In this document: one piece after another, positions 11,756 to 24,260 of the stretch
How positions within the stretch are numbered: position 1 is the first letter of the stretch
Layout of the letters: each line of letters starts with the position of its first letter
NCBI GenBank assembly: GCA_003956705.1
Contig: QZCP01000067.1
Location: forward strand, 62,001 to 126,000
From: Brevipalpus yothersi
Lineage: Eukaryota; Arthropoda; Arachnida; Trombidiformes; Tenuipalpidae
Direction: 5' to 3'
DNA: 64,000 bases
The notes under the pieces: model-generated
Databases searched by the model: none
Told to the model about the DNA's origin: nothing
What the model saw: the letters and a program-made list of their open reading frames with translations, nothing else
Translations under genes and position numbers: made by a program

Positions 11756-12535
11756 AGAAATAAGCAAGAGGATAAAAATCTTGACCGCAGGAAGGGATGC
11801 AAAAATTCATCTATGGTATTGAAGGAATAAGTTTTCCATGTCATCTTTGTAAGTAAAAAGAAAGAGAAACTCCCTTGATTTACAAGCTTAAATTGTAATG
11901 TACCCGCGTAAATAATGTAAATATAATAAAATAACAGATTGAATGACATAGACAGTTGTTGAAGTTTTACTGAAGTATGCAGTTGATTTTTTACAAGTCA
12001 GTCAAGAGGGTGATGTTTGGTGATCAGGGTAATATTCTCCCCTTTAAGCATTATTCTACCAATCGACTTTTTTTTTACTAAATTTTGTAAAGACCGCCTC
12101 CACATCATCAAGGAGGTTCATATATTCATCAAAACCTATAATGTAACCTTTGATTCTTGAATTAACGTTTTCATTCAACCAAACTTGAATCCTGGCGGGA
12201 TTCTGTAAATATCCCAATCGAAAAATAAGTTTGATCGGCTGGATCATGACTCTTTGGATCTTTGCCGTCCCTTTCAATGACATTCTATTGTTTGGTGTGT
12301 GTTAGATGATCGAACAAGAGAATCAATATATGATGTTAAAGAGGAAGAGGAAAAAAATGAACGAACACTTGAATATGTTTATAATTCTTTCCAATCAACT
12401 TTAATCGCCGAGATTTGATCAAAACAAATCTAACCAAGTCAATGAGAAAGCTTTTTCCTCCTGAAAGCGCGCTTTTGCTCATTTTTTCATTGCCATCTTG
12501 GGGCTCTGCTTTATGATCCAGTTCACAAATTTCTC
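11756..12535 (-). repeat. Inverted duplicate of the SmE/CDC40 3'-end segment
   Basis: Read on the reverse strand, this block is collinear with about 33780-34535 on the forward strand. It covers the SmE 5' flank (shared CAAGATGGCA and TTGATTCTCTTGTTC), the SmE coding region, the 3' flank (shared CGCGTAAATAATGTAAAT on the forward strand here) and the terminal bases of the CDC40 coding region (shared CTGCGGTCAAGAT). The presence of unspliced flanks and part of a neighbouring gene, and the absence of a poly(A) tract, show DNA-level duplication and not retroposition. Confidence 0.88.
12018..12283 (-). pseudogene. Decayed SmE (SNRPE) copy
   Basis: SmE is a core Sm-ring protein of spliceosomal snRNPs. 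From the ATG at 12283 the reading frame follows the intact SmE at 34044. It has a two-residue insertion in the Sm1 region (FRLGYLQN in place of FRYLQN), loss of a Val in the MNLVLDD motif, and several substitutions. It then shifts frame at a poly-T/A run near 12063-12072 and stops at VDW. The lost C-terminal part (GRIMLKGENITLI, the Sm2 motif) is still readable in another frame down to about 12018. Without Sm2 strand residues the product could not close an Sm ring. The 12056-12283 ORF is therefore a remnant and probably not a functional gene. Confidence 0.87.
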
Positions 12536-12543
12536 AAAAGTTA

Positions 12544-13286
12544 TCAAGAATGACTTGACAGGGTGTTGAAAAAATGATACACCTCATCCTCATCATGAAC
12601 TCCTACTTGAGTGCCACAAACTTCACATTTAACCGCATAGTATCCAGTTTTATTCTTATTCTTTTTATCTCTCTTTGAATTTGATTTAAATTCCAACTTG
12701 GTGGCTCGATCGATTGTACAGTTGAACACAAACATGGCACGATATTGAGTTCTATATTTCACATGTCGCTGACAATCAAGACAGAGAAGAGTCATACAGC
12801 ATGGACAGTTGAGAACAGCATCCGTTTTTTGACACTTTTTTCCTTCAAATTCCGTATTTTTCCGTTTCTCCTGAACCCAAGCTTCATCTTCATCGTCTGC
12901 TTTTGGATCGTAGAAAATATCTTCCTGAGGAGAATCAGTTGTTTTGGTCGAGCTCCCTTCTACATTAGGAACATTACAATCAGGTCCATGATCGTCTTTG
13001 AGACTTTCTGTACTAGACAACGCACGAGCAGGTACATCATCAGCATCTGTTGAGGCTGCCACTCGATCCTCAAGCTCTTTGTCCATTTCGACCTCGAAAC
13101 TGAATTCCGGAGAATAGGTTGCCTTACATCCCAAACTTTCGAGAAATTCGTCTGCATCTTCATCACTGTAAAAAAATGACATTCAATAGTTAATCTTTCT
13201 GTTTCGTTTGAAATCCAAGTCAATCCTTACCTGCTATCGACACCAATTATTTCATCCTCACTCTCATCAACAACGTAATAATCCAT
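12544..13286 (-). CDS. EAPP: EAPP, E2F-associated phosphoprotein family
   Basis: EAPP is a nuclear phosphoprotein that interacts with E2F factors in vertebrates. Reverse-strand exons are 13231-13286 and 12544-13165, joined through AG|GTAAGG and TTTTTTACAG, giving 225 aa. The N-terminus is acidic (DYYVVDESEDEIIGVDSSDEDADEFLESLG) and the middle is disordered. The conserved C-terminal domain has paired CxxC elements (CPCCMTLLCLDCQRH and CEVCGTQVG) with YRTQYRAMFVFNC between them and DEDEVYHFFNTLSSH at the end. This block is diagnostic and suggests a zinc-binding fold. The stop codon lies next to the duplicated SmE segment, so the EAPP 3' UTR probably runs into it. Confidence 0.93.
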
Positions 13287-15272
13287 GATACAAGCTACTC
13301 CACACTTTGGTTGACAACGATAGACTCAGAGATAGAGATTACATTTTGGGGAACTTCGAAATAAGATAACCTTGCCCTACACAGTCATATTAAATGCTCA
13401 AAATATATCGCATCAATGGTTGATCACTGTTGAGCAAATATTATGTACAAAACAATATTGTTTGTAATACAAATGGTTGTTTAGCGCTGGATTTCAAACG
13501 CACACTGTTTACAAAACAAGGTAAAAAAGCGAGCAAATCTTGACTTGAGCTCTCTTCCAACAATCTATCTGATTGAGCGACTCAAAAGTTCCATAAGCAT
13601 CTCATGAGAAGTCTTCTCATCAAGCATAAATACCAAGATGGTGAGCTGAATGACTTGCTTAAAACTTTTGATCTAAGAATCGAAAGATACTCAAAAATAA
13701 TCGATTCGTTGATTGACTGAAAAACATGGAAAAATTTTTATGGAGTGTTTTACTGTACACTGTATTTACAATCTTGTTAGTATCAGGTTTCTAAGCGGTA
13801 ATTTTGAACATATTTTCTCAAAGGTTCTCATTCTAGGGGCAGAAAGTACGATAAACAATGTATAGGTTTGTCCCTGTTAAATTTGTATATTTGGCATGAA
13901 AAAAATGTTCAAGAAATTTTTCCATGAAACATTCGGAGATTCTCTGTTCCAGTAATTCACACTAGAAGAATGGAGCTATTCGGTAGGAAATTAGCCTTCT
14001 TAGAACCAAAAAATCGATTTTCCAATGAAATTACGACTTTTTCGGTTCTAAGTGACCTGATTCTCTGATTCGCATTAAAATTCGAACAGTCCCATTCAAG
14101 CACTTATTTTTTTACAGAAAGAAAATCGAGAATGATAATAATGAGAATCACTCATATTCTGCAACGCGTCGTTTTTTCGAACTCGTGCCCTAGCTTCGTT
14201 CAGAATTTCTCCCAGAAAAGTTCTTTTCCAAATCAGTTTTATGACCAGAAGCTCTCGTTCAGGAGAGAAAATTTCAGGTTTAAAAAAATTTTTCAGGCGA
14301 AATGCCTGAACTTTATAGAGATACTGATAGAATCGAAAATCTCGCTGTAAAAATTTCAATCTGAGTATAATGATAGTTGAATCATATTTCGAAAAAATAC
14401 ATGTACCATGAAACGTGTACGTGATCATGGTTATAGGAGTTATGAGTTGATTCAATTTTGAAAAACTCTGAATTACTAGAAATTCATCCTTCGATCTATG
14501 ACAAGTATCTAAGTGAGACACATGGGCTTAAAAAACATATGGAGTGATGACAACCATGTTCTCGTCAAGAGAAATAATCACTGGGAGAAGAATCACACAC
14601 AGCAATGATTTAGAAGAGATTCTCCAACATATGTTGAAAAGAATTTTGAAGTTCTTCCTCTTCTTCTTCTTCTTCAATCAAGCCAAGGTCAACTAGCCCA
14701 ACTTTTTCAAGTCCATAAAATATAACGATCATCACCATCAGCTATCCATGGTAAATCGAGAGGCTATCGTCATCGCTGCCATGATCCTGAGCCATAGTTG
14801 TGCATCGAACAGGACACAATCCTGGGAGAATGGCGGCGCTCAAGTGGAAATGGAATGTAATTATATCTGATAAATCATTGCATAACAACATGATTGTCGA
14901 TAAATGAGCTTGCAGGATGAGAGGAGAAAAATTTATCTGATCATTCTATGGAAAACTTGTTCCCCATCGTCAAACTTTATTCGTCAGTAGTGTATTTGTG
15001 GCTGATCGTTGATAAGTTGACCAGCGAGCTGAGAAGCTTACAGGAGAGAGAGAAAAAAGAGAGAAGAAGAGAGAGAGAGAAGAGAGAAGAGAAGAGAGAG
15101 AGAGAGAGAGAGACGAAAGTATCAGCTGATGCAGTGCGCTCAAACTGATTGAAAACATAAACAAACGCTTCGTGAACCGCGACCTCCTTCATTCACCCAC
15201 TGGTACACTTAGCTAACTTTTATACAAACACAACAATTTTCTGGATTACCTTTTAACCAGCATCTTCATGTG
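13287..15272. other. Intergenic, divergent promoters of EAPP and the nucleotidase
   Basis: The stretch is AT-rich with an imperfect GA tract at about 15040-15112. A 141-codon reverse ORF at 14096-14521 and a forward ORF inside it are compositionally non-coding, and I reject both. Confidence 0.6.
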
Positions 15273-17752
15273 ATGAACCCCTCGAGCGAGCCCGAGATCG
15301 ACGGAGAACGTGTTCGAATTATTCATTTTAACGATGTGTACAACGTAGAATCTCGGACAACCGAGCCTGTTGGTGGTGCGTCCAGGTTCAAAACAGCGGT
15401 TCTCTCCATGGCTGTGGAACCATCTCTGGTCCTTTTCAGTGGAGATTGTATAGCACCCAGTATCAGTAAGTAGTTCTCTATCACTAACCCTTATCACCCA
15501 ATTTATCACCTCTCTGCCTTTCAATTTAGTGAGCACTTTTACCAAAGGTGAACAGATGATTCCAGTTCTCAACCAATGTAAAGTCGACTGCGCTGTTCTC
15601 GGAAATCATGACTTTGGTTCGTATTTCTATCATTTTCATGCCCTTATTTTCTGTGTGACTATTCTTCAATGTCCATTGTACCTATCTCTAGATTTCGGGG
15701 TAGAAAATCTCGAGAATTTTATGAAGAAAACCAATTTTCCTTGGCTGATGTCCAATGTCAATGATGTTGATACCGGTGAACCTTTAGCTGGAGCAAAACG
15801 AATCCATCTCATAGAAAAAGGAGGAAAAAAGGTAAAACTGACCTTCGAATCCTTCTCATTCTTTATTATTGATTACTGCAATCTCAAATAGTTTCTTCGA
15901 ATATTCGATTATTAATTTTCTGTGTCGAGCTCGCTTTCATCTGATTGAGGTCTTCAAGATACGGATAGTCAAAATTGATCTACTGTTCATTCAACTGAGT
16001 CCTAGTCAAAATATCGAGGAGCCCAGTTGAATGATTCAAAACTGGCCATCATACATCTTGGAATCTGAGAATATCTCAAAACTTCATACTAGCGAGTTGA
16101 TTATCCTTCTCTGTATAATCTTTAGCCATTCCAAGCCTCTGTACCTGTTTGATGGTAGAAATCTACTAGAAAAGATTTAATGAGGCTATAGATTTCTCCG
16201 CGCAATTCATCTTCATGTTTTCATGTTATTCATTTCTAGAGGGAAAGAGATTAGAAAATCAATAACTTTCTAATATGATAAACATTTATACCTTTCTCAC
16301 AGTTCGGCTTTATCGGCCTTGTTGAAGAAGAATGGTTAGCAACCTTGTCAACAATTGATAGAGACGATGTTGAATATACTGACTATGTTGTCGAGGGTAA
16401 GAAACTGGCTCGCAACCTGAGAGATAAGGTGAGTAAATATCTGTTTTTTCATCTCTCTATCTTTATATCACTAATCATTAATCTTTTTCTGATTTGATTG
16501 ATATTTCTTCCCTCATCATTGAAGGAATGTGTAGACTATGTTATCGCTCTGACACATATGCGGTTTCCAAACGACTGTAGACTAGCAGAATCTGTAGATG
16601 AAATTGACTTGATTCTTGGTGGACATGATCATGTTCATGAGATAAAGAAAGTGAATGGTAAAATAGTCCTTAAGAGTGGAAGTGACTTTAGAGAATTTTC
16701 TGTAGTAGATCTCAATTTTAAAAAAAATTCTGTCGCTGTTGACATCAAAAAGGTTGAAATATTTTCCTCCCAGTTTGAGGAGGATGAGAGCCTCCAGCTT
16801 GAAATCGATCGGTATGGACAGGTTATTGAAGGTAGTATGGATCAAGTTTTGGGGCATTTTTTATGTGATTTAGACGGAAGATTTTCTAGCATTAGAAATC
16901 AAGAGACCAATTTGGGTAATTTTTTCTCCGACATCATGCTGACATCGACACACTCGGATCTGGCTGTGCTCAACTCTGGCACTCTCAGAAGTGATCAAAT
17001 TCATCCGAAAGGAGATTTCAAACTCCGAGATCTGGTCCAGATAATGCCTATCATGGATCCTATGATAGTTTTGGCAGCATCTGGTCAAGTAGTTTGGAAA
17101 GCCTTGGAAAATGGAGTATCACAATGGCCTAAACTTGAAGGTCGTTTCCCTCAAGTATCCGGCATTCGGTTTGCTTTCGATCCATCAAAGCCTCCTGGAT
17201 CTCGAGTAGACCCTAGATTCATCAAGATTGGTGACGAATATCTCGATACCAGTAGAATTTATCGTCTAGTCACAAAAGCTTATCTTTACCAAGGTAAAGA
17301 TGGTTATGAATGCCTAAGAGAGTGTGAAGTTCTAGTTTCAGAGGAAGAATGTCCAGCTCTATGCACTGCGATTCAGAATCATTTTTCTCTGATCGGGAAC
17401 ATGCTCACTAAGCCAACTCGGCGGATGTCACGTCACGTACAGAAGATTCTTTCCTCTAAGAAAACGCATCAGAATAACCATCATGAATTGATGAGTTTTG
17501 AGGAAGCATTAACATGCTCTAAAAAAAATAAAATAGAGGAAAATTTAAATGAAAATAACTTGGTCTTCGGAGGAGTGGGCAAAGAAATCTGCCGCTTAGA
17601 GCCTAAAGTTGAAAAGAGGATCGTGATAATTAATAGCGAGGTATGATTCCTAAACTACTAGTGAAACTTTACACTAATTCTTCTCTCCATGATAGGAAAT
17701 TCTAAGACAATTGGAGTCTGAGCGTGATCTTGATCTTACCGAAGCGGAATGA
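15273..17752 (+). CDS. 5'-nucleotidase family metallophosphoesterase, cytosolic type
   Basis: Exons are 15273-15465, 15530-15616, 15692-15831, 16303-16428, 16525-17640 and 17696-17752, all in frame, giving 572 aa. The N-terminal metallophosphoesterase domain shows the di-metal motifs in order: HFNDVYN, FSGDC, GNHDFDFG, ALTHM and GGHDHVHE. The C-terminal nucleotidase substrate-binding domain follows (NLGNFFSDIMLTSTHSDLAVLNSGTLRSD and YQGKDGYECLRECEVL). There is no signal peptide or GPI tail, so it is probably an intracellular relative of ecto-5'-nucleotidase (CD73). Exact substrate is unknown: the family includes nucleotide, UDP-sugar and cyclic-nucleotide hydrolases. The last exon is a 19-codon tail. 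The metal-site residues I can see are all present. Confidence 0.9.
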
Positions 17753-18678
17753 TAAACTGACACTAATTGGCAAGAGATAGAAGTCTCGCTCTCGAAAGGA
17801 TGATTGTTCATCCTAATTTGAGGCAAGACACTCATCATTCAGCTCTGCAACAGAGATTTTGAGGGTTATCTTTTCCACCTTCCAAAGGAATGTCTTTCAT
17901 TTCATCGTTCACAGATTTACATAAACCAACCGAGCAATAAAATAAGAACTTGAACAAATGATTTCTCTCTTCATATCCCGGGTGAGCATCTCAAAGGCAG
18001 AAGAATTATTGATAAGCACATTAGTGACTCAATCATGGAATAGAACAAGAAACATCACTGATAATCCGAGTCTTTATCCAATCTAACATGTCGTAAATAT
18101 CGTGATACAATGTCATTGTTTAATTCCAACTTAGAAAAACTGCCAATTGACAGAATTGATAGAGAGTATCATTCCTCGCTGGATGACAATGAGATAAAAG
18201 GATTGCCTGACGCATAAAACACCTTAAAACTTGGTATGATTGTGATTTTGGAATGACAATAGAGTCTAATTATGAGCCAAAATTATAAGACACACTGAAA
18301 GATATACAACTCATTGGAAAAGAATGAAGACTTGCATCTAGGGAATTTGTCCTTTTGCGAGCAATGGAGCATGGATAATGCATTCGCATGATTAGCCTCC
18401 TGGCTTGGCTTTATGGTACATTGCTCTCAATGATATTGTTCTTTGAGTAGCGAAAGATTGGATGATTGAGAGAATTAAAAGTTGAGAAACGTAGTCAAAA
18501 ACAAGAAATATCTAGCACACGTCAAATTCAAAGTAGAAACAAAAATCACACAGCCAAAACTGGAGAGGAATGGAGCTTTTTACATGCAACTCTCTACTTC
18601 AGACACTTCGTACGAGCACTCTGATGGGAGATTTCAGAAAAAGTTTTCCCTAATCATGCATGATCGTTTCCTCGCGAA
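17753..18678. other. Intergenic between convergent genes
   Basis: This should contain the 3' UTR of the nucleotidase (AATAAAAT near 17937) and that of VGAT. No gene was recognised. The forward ORF 18482-18712 has no family signature and overlaps the VGAT 3' end antisense. Confidence 0.6.
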
Positions 18679-20495
18679 TCAAGCTTGGAGAGCTTCCTGG
18701 CCAGGAGCATAAGGTAATGGGAGATGATACACATCTATCAAAGCATTGAAGCTGCTGATGACTCCAATGAATCCAGAGATAAGACCAACAGCGATTATTG
18801 ATACCTCCCACGCAATGACTTCAGTAGTCATTTCATTCCATTTGAGTTTCATGTGGAAATAGCATGGCCAAACAAATGAAAGCATGGTACCAGTAATGTT
18901 TCCAACCAGACCCATGAGCAGAGCGAATTGAGGAATTGAAGTTGCTACCAGCAAACTAACCCAAACAAGGAGTACTCGAAGAGCAACTGCCCAAACTCGA
19001 AACTCGCCATCACGTTGCCAACAAGTGGGAAAGGGTTGATCTCCTACACCATGAGGATTTTCGTCCGTTGCTCGCCGCTTAAAAAGTGCAGCTTCTATCA
19101 GACCAGCAGCCGCATAGTACGGAAGTGGATAGGATAATAGAGCTTTGATCACGAGAATTACATTGATCATCATCTTGAAGCTATGAGTAGGCAAATTATT
19201 GGTGATTTCTTTTTGTGTCGCATCACCAAACGTCAAGAATCCAACATAGGCGAAAAGGGCCTGAAAAGATGGAAGGGAATAAGCAAAAGATGCGTTTGAT
19301 TTGAAGAGAGAATCTCTCCGCTGAGGCTCACCTTGAAGGCAGCTGCAGCAATATGACTCCAGTCGAGCATTTTGCTGAATTGTGATCTATTCTCCATATT
19401 TCCCTCTAAATTGGGTAGAAAAATTTGGGATGTGTAGCTGAATACGACGATTCCAACAGTGATGGGAAAAGTTTGTATATCCAAACTGAATGAAATCTAG
19501 AAAATGAGCTTGTTTGAGAGACTGGGACAAGTAATCACTGTTGTTTCCTACCTTAGACCAGTACCAATTCCCTATCTGGAGGAAACAATAGCCAAAAATT
19601 ATGATATTGATGACTATATGGGCTACAGTACACCATAGACTGAGAGTGGAAACGGAATGAAGATCTTTGAGAAGAGCACAGGGGAGCAACAACGTCGCGC
19701 TCAGAATCATCCAGCATTTTTGATCGAAAATATTGCTCGGAAACGATGCGATCATGAGATCACCACACAGAACAACATAGAGAATGCATGTCATCAGAAG
19801 CTCAATTATCTGAGCGATATTAACCATTTTCCCGCCATACTTTTCTCCCATAACAGCTTCGGCTATTGCCACATAACTGTCCCGGACGCGAACCGTGTTT
19901 CCTTTATCATCAATCTCGTATAGGCAGGCCACCAATATCTTGCCTGTATAGCAACAAATATAAGCAACTGCAACCAGAGCAAATATTGCCCAATATCCTC
20001 CGTGTAATGCAGCGTAAGGAAGACACACGATAAACATGCCCTGTGAGGTAAATTTTAGAAAGAAAAATTACTCATCATTACAATGAAGAGCAAAAAAATT
20101 TGATTATTTTTGAAACGTGCATAATGTTAGCCAATCGATTGAATCACCTGTATAGCATTTGTAATGTTCCATCCAGCTTGCCAAGCTGAAATTTTGTCAC
20201 GAGGATCACCAGCATACTCATTAAAGCCAGCATCAGCATAGTCGAGGGAACCATTAGTTTTTGGGTGTCCATATTTACTTAGCTCATCGTATTCACTCAT
20301 TGCTGGAGGTCTCGAGTTGGCATCTCCGAAGCTTTTAAATGACGACATTTCATGGTCACCTCTGACCTGAGAGTGTTCCTGGCCTGGAGAGTGGCCAGAC
20401 TTCTCATCACCATTAAACAATTGTGGACAGCAAGTCACAGCTTGCTGTCTCACATGATACCAAGCATCCATTATTTGATTCGTTAACGGATTCAT
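18679..20495 (-). CDS. VGAT: Vesicular inhibitory amino acid transporter (VGAT/VIAAT)
   Basis: VGAT (SLC32A1, worm unc-47) loads GABA and glycine into synaptic vesicles using the proton gradient. Reverse-strand exons are 20148-20495, 19552-20040, 19332-19496 and 18679-19260, all phase 0, giving 527 aa, close to the human length. The long cytosolic N-terminus ends at AWQAGWNITNAIQ, the start of the amino acid/auxin permease fold. Next come GMFIVCLPYAALHGGYWAI, a GKILVACLYE segment and the strongly diagnostic FPITVGIVVFSYTSQIFLPNLEGNM. Later come KALLSYPLPYYAA and PQFALLMGLVGNITG. About nine to eleven hydrophobic segments are visible. It marks inhibitory neurons. The upstream region carries a repeated motif, listed separately. 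Confidence 0.96.
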
Positions 20496-22441
20496 TTTGT
20501 CAGAAGTAGCTAATCCTTATTATCATCAAAATATATTGATAATTAAATCGGATTGATCAAAAATTCTTCTATAAATTGTTTAAAATTTAACTGATTGACC
20601 TTATTTATCACAAATTTGTTGAGATGAAATAGTTTGAATTAATTTTGAAAGACTTTTTAGCGATTTGATTGAATTTTTGAAAGACTTGGTTAATCAAAGG
20701 ATTCGCTGAGAGATTGTTCTTAATCGAGTTGAGATATGTCCTATTCTATTGAAAGACTGTAGAAGAATGAAAGACTTGGTAGTAGGACACTCTCTTTCTC
20801 GAATCAGAACATTAGCTCAGAACGAATCCCCAATCGCTTTGGAAGACGATAAATTTTTTTTTCTGAAAGACTTGATTCCGAAAGGAACATAAACAGTTCT
20901 CCTTCCCAGAGAAGTGGGAAAAGAGTATATGTATGTATGTAGACAAATTGAAAGACAGTGGTATGAACCGTAAGTTCTACAAAAGGATCACTTTTTCATT
21001 GCTACTCCCTCATTTTCTTTGCCCCGAACACACAAAGCTTTGATAGCCCAAGAAATTTGGTTGATTAAGAATTTAAGAACGGGAATGATTGTGAACAATT
21101 TTTAACAATTAGTAAGATTATTTGGAATCCATGATTACCTTGCAATGGTATCTCATGGCAAAAATTTTGGATGAGACGATACATGTAGCGCGCAAAATCT
21201 TACTCCAGAAAATCGATAAATCAATAACAAGACGCCGTTGCCTTCATGAGCTTATGTATTATTGGAATTCTCTGAATTCAACAAAATTTTCAGCAGAAAA
21301 AATGCATTTCTGATTATAGAGAATCAAATACGAGAGTAGGTAGGCTTTCAGATCAACTTTCCTGAGAAGAAACGTGAAATCAATTGGTCGTTTTTCATCT
21401 CAATAATTCGATTGGATAATCCAATCGTGCAAATCCTTTTCGTTAAAACCACCTCTTAAGGTGGAATATTTCATTTTATCTTTTACAGAAATACATGGAA
21501 TATATTCATAAATCTGAGTTTGCAAGACAATATCAAATCGAAAGCTTGGTCTGTTCTGGAGAATTGAGGTAGATCTATTTATCTATCTGTCTATTGGATG
21601 CTTTAGACCTATAGGATCCAGTTGTAGTTTTTGGGGAAAAGTCTTGAACTCCGTTAAAATTAAATGAGTTAGGTACAAAAGTTGTAAGTTTCAAGAAAGT
21701 ATCGAGGTTGAAGATGTATGTACATGGTCTCCATGGGCTACTCAACTCACTTTATAGAGGATGAGTATGAATTGAAATGAATCCCTCTGATTTCAATGCA
21801 AGAGAACCTGAAATTAAACCAAAAAGTTAAAAAAAAGGTGAAATCAGGAAGGATCGCGCGTTTTTACCTCGGCTGAAGTCCATTCTCATGAAATTTTCCA
21901 GGTCAAAAACACGAGGGGGTGTTAAAATCAATCAATACGAGGCTAATCAAAAAATAATAATGATCAGGAAAATAACACGAATGAAAAAATTGTCACACAT
22001 GTCAAATACTATTTTGGGGGGGTTAGTAACAGTAATATTTTTCTGTCTTGTTTAATTTATAGTGATTAAGAGGCGATCAAGAATCACAGAGTATCATTGA
22101 TAGCTTTAGATGGATGATGCCCCTCTGATTAGGTAAGAGAAAAAAGTTTAATCATTTTGGAATGAGATCAGATAGAATAATGGTGAAAGCAAGAGATTCT
22201 TAGCAAGATTGAGGTTGATTAGATCAACCAAAAGCCTTATGAGTTGCATCATCGGGACTTTTTCACTGGGGATAGAATGTAGAGATGGACGAGATCTCCC
22301 GTACAAGGAATGAGATTCAGTAGACAGAAAAGAAAGTTCAAATGATTCAAGTGAATTCATTTTTGAATCAGTGAGCTTCATTCTGACCACTAATCGTAAG
22401 TTTCAACTCTTAATGAGGGACAAGTTTCGATCTTGGAGTTG
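20496..22441. other. Intergenic; VGAT upstream region
   Basis: No gene was recognised. The part nearest VGAT is AT-rich and holds six copies of TGAAAGAC. The rest is low-information DNA up to the HMG-box gene's 3' end. Confidence 0.55.
20646..20956. promoter_or_regulatory. Cluster of six TGAAAGAC motifs upstream of VGAT
   Basis: TGAAAGAC occurs on the forward strand at 20646, 20678, 20750, 20768, 20864 and 20949, four of them extended to TGAAAGACTT or very similar. All have the same orientation and lie 150-460 bp upstream of the VGAT start codon. The density suggests a binding-site cluster or decayed tandem repeat. The binding factor is unknown. Confidence 0.45.
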
Positions 22442-23239
22442 CTAAAATCGAATAGGAGGACCCAAAACTTTCGTTTTCTTAGGGATGCTCTTCCCATTCC
22501 TCGCCTTAGGGATTTTCGATTTACCTTTATTCTTCTTACTCCTGGATTTTGAATTTTTATACTCCTCGTAAGCATGTCTTTCAGCTGGTGTTAAGCTCTG
22601 TGGAGCAGATGTGAGAGAAATCATCAAAAGTTGAGAAAAATTCGAAAGAGAATTCGAAAATACTGTGACTTGATGATAGAGTGCAACTATCTGGATAAGG
22701 GAATAGAAAGTATTACATACCGCAATGAAATCATTCAGATCTCTTTGATACTGGGCTAACATTTCTTTATTTCGAGCATCGAAGCCCGCCTTCTCATCCT
22801 CACTGATGACTTGTTTCCATATTCGAGCAACCTCAGCCATCCTTTTCTGAGGCTCAACATTCACATATTTGGCTAGCTGCTCAGAAGTGAACAGGGAATA
22901 TCCATTTTTTGGTGGCTTTTTAGGTTCTCTTTTCAAAACTTCGGTCAGAGAGACGGAACTTGCATCATAATTTCGTCTTGAATTCGAAGGATTCTGGTAT
23001 GACCTGGACTTGATTGGTCTCGCGAGTCCCATTTTCTCCACTAACTTGAGATAGCGAGCTTTCTTGGTTATATCTGAAGAAGCCCATTCCTTGATTGCCA
23101 TTGTGATCAATTCATGCTGACTTTTGTCATTGAACTTGGCTGATAGTGTTGGAACTCGCTCAGCTTGATAGAAGCATAAAGCAGCTCCACATATGCTCAA
23201 ATCACTAGCAAGATCTTCCAAAGGATATTCCTCGCCCAT
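22442..23239 (-). CDS. HMG-box protein
   Basis: Exons on the reverse strand are 22721-23239 and 22442-22597, giving 224 aa. The 123-bp intron (GTATGT to TCCACAG) is a multiple of three and lacks stops, so an unspliced form would also be open. Residues of about 107-175 form an HMG-box (REPKKPPKNGYSLFTSEQL, then RMAEVARIWKQVISEDEKAGFDARNKEMLAQYQRDL), most like boxes in UBF/TFAM-type proteins. The N-terminal 75 residues are helical and lack a recognised domain. The C-terminus is a Lys/Arg/Ser-rich basic tail. It is probably a nuclear or mitochondrial DNA-bending protein. I cannot assign an orthologue. Confidence 0.82.
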   Translation of the reverse strand: MGEEYPLEDLASDLSICGAALCFYQAERVPTLSAKFNDKSQHELITMAIKEWASSDITKKARYLKLVEKMGLARPIKSRSYQNPSNSRRNYDASSVSLTEVLKREPKKPPKNGYSLFTSEQLAKYVNVEPQKRMAEVARIWKQVISEDEKAGFDARNKEMLAQYQRDLNDFIAVCNTFYSLIQIVALYHQVTVFSNSLSNFSQLLMISLTSAPQSLTPAERHAYEEYKNSKSRSKKNKGKSKIPKARNGKSIPKKTKVLGPPIRF

Positions 23240-24260
23240 TATTACTGATCACTGGAAATGAAGGATAAGGTAAGATGAAGCTACTCTCAACATTATAGCC
23301 TTACCTTGTCTGTTGGAAGAGAACAAGAAACAGAGTCCCAGAGTTACTGGAAATACGGTCACCCCACGAGCTCTACTTCAATGTTTACATACACACACAT
23401 TCAAAATTCAATGGAATATCAGGAAATTACAGAGACACTTTCGGAAACAATGATAAGAATTTAAAAGATTAATAATAAATTCAATAGATGAATTAAATTA
23501 AGTGGCGAAAATTCTCAAAGCAAAACTCGAAGACAAAGAAAATGAAGAAAAGAAAATGTATTCTGATCTATCTGATACTAGTATTAAGATTAGGATCCAT
23601 TCAAGTATCTCTTTTCGAAACAAACCAAAGCTTCCCCTTACTTCATTCTTCGAAAAGAACACAATAGAAACCAAAGAAAGTATCTTCAAAGTTCTAAGTT
23701 AGAACTTCTCTTCGAAATAAAACGTTTAACAGTTACCGTTATCATTGCTCCAATTGATTATTGTACTGTGGATAAACTCATTATTCTGATGGAAATCTTG
23801 GAAAAATGAGCAATTCAAATTTTTTGACTGCTTCTCATTCCAACTCCTTTGGTCTATATTTCATCTCATATTTGGCTTGAATTGATTTGCAAATATTTTG
23901 CTAAGGCGAAGAATCGCTGATTGAGGGAGTGAGAAATATTAAAATCCCAATCTGGGGATGGAAAAACCCCATCGATTTCTTTCGAGAAAACTTATCGATT
24001 TAAATTAATTGTTTTTTCGATTTTTAGCCATAAACAGTGGGCTATTATTGGTGAGAAAAAAAGGCTTTCAAAATTGTTCCAATTAATGACAGTTTTAATC
24101 TGTTTTTCTGACCCTCAGAAGGAAAAATTATTATTCAAGTTTCATCATGGTGGAAACAAAGATTCTTCCGTTAAATAGCCCAAAAGATAGTTCAAGGAGG
24201 GATCTTTAATGTTAAGCAGAGTTTTTTCGGTGAAACCTACACTTCACATCAGAAAAATTG
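23240..24260. other. Intergenic
   Basis: No gene was recognised. Overlapping short ORFs on both strands at about 23500-23700 are Lys/Glu or Ser/Phe biased and lack support. Confidence 0.55.

Noticed and set aside
12056..12283. A second functional SmE gene
   Set aside because: It lacks Sm2 through a frameshift and carries unusual insertions. It sits in a duplicated block whose parent is intact.
11756..12535. Processed retrocopy of SmE
   Set aside because: Homology includes non-transcribed flanks and part of CDC40, with no poly(A) tract.
14096..14521. 141-codon reverse ORF between EAPP and the nucleotidase
   Set aside because: No family motif, no signal peptide, AT-driven composition, and an equally open antisense frame.
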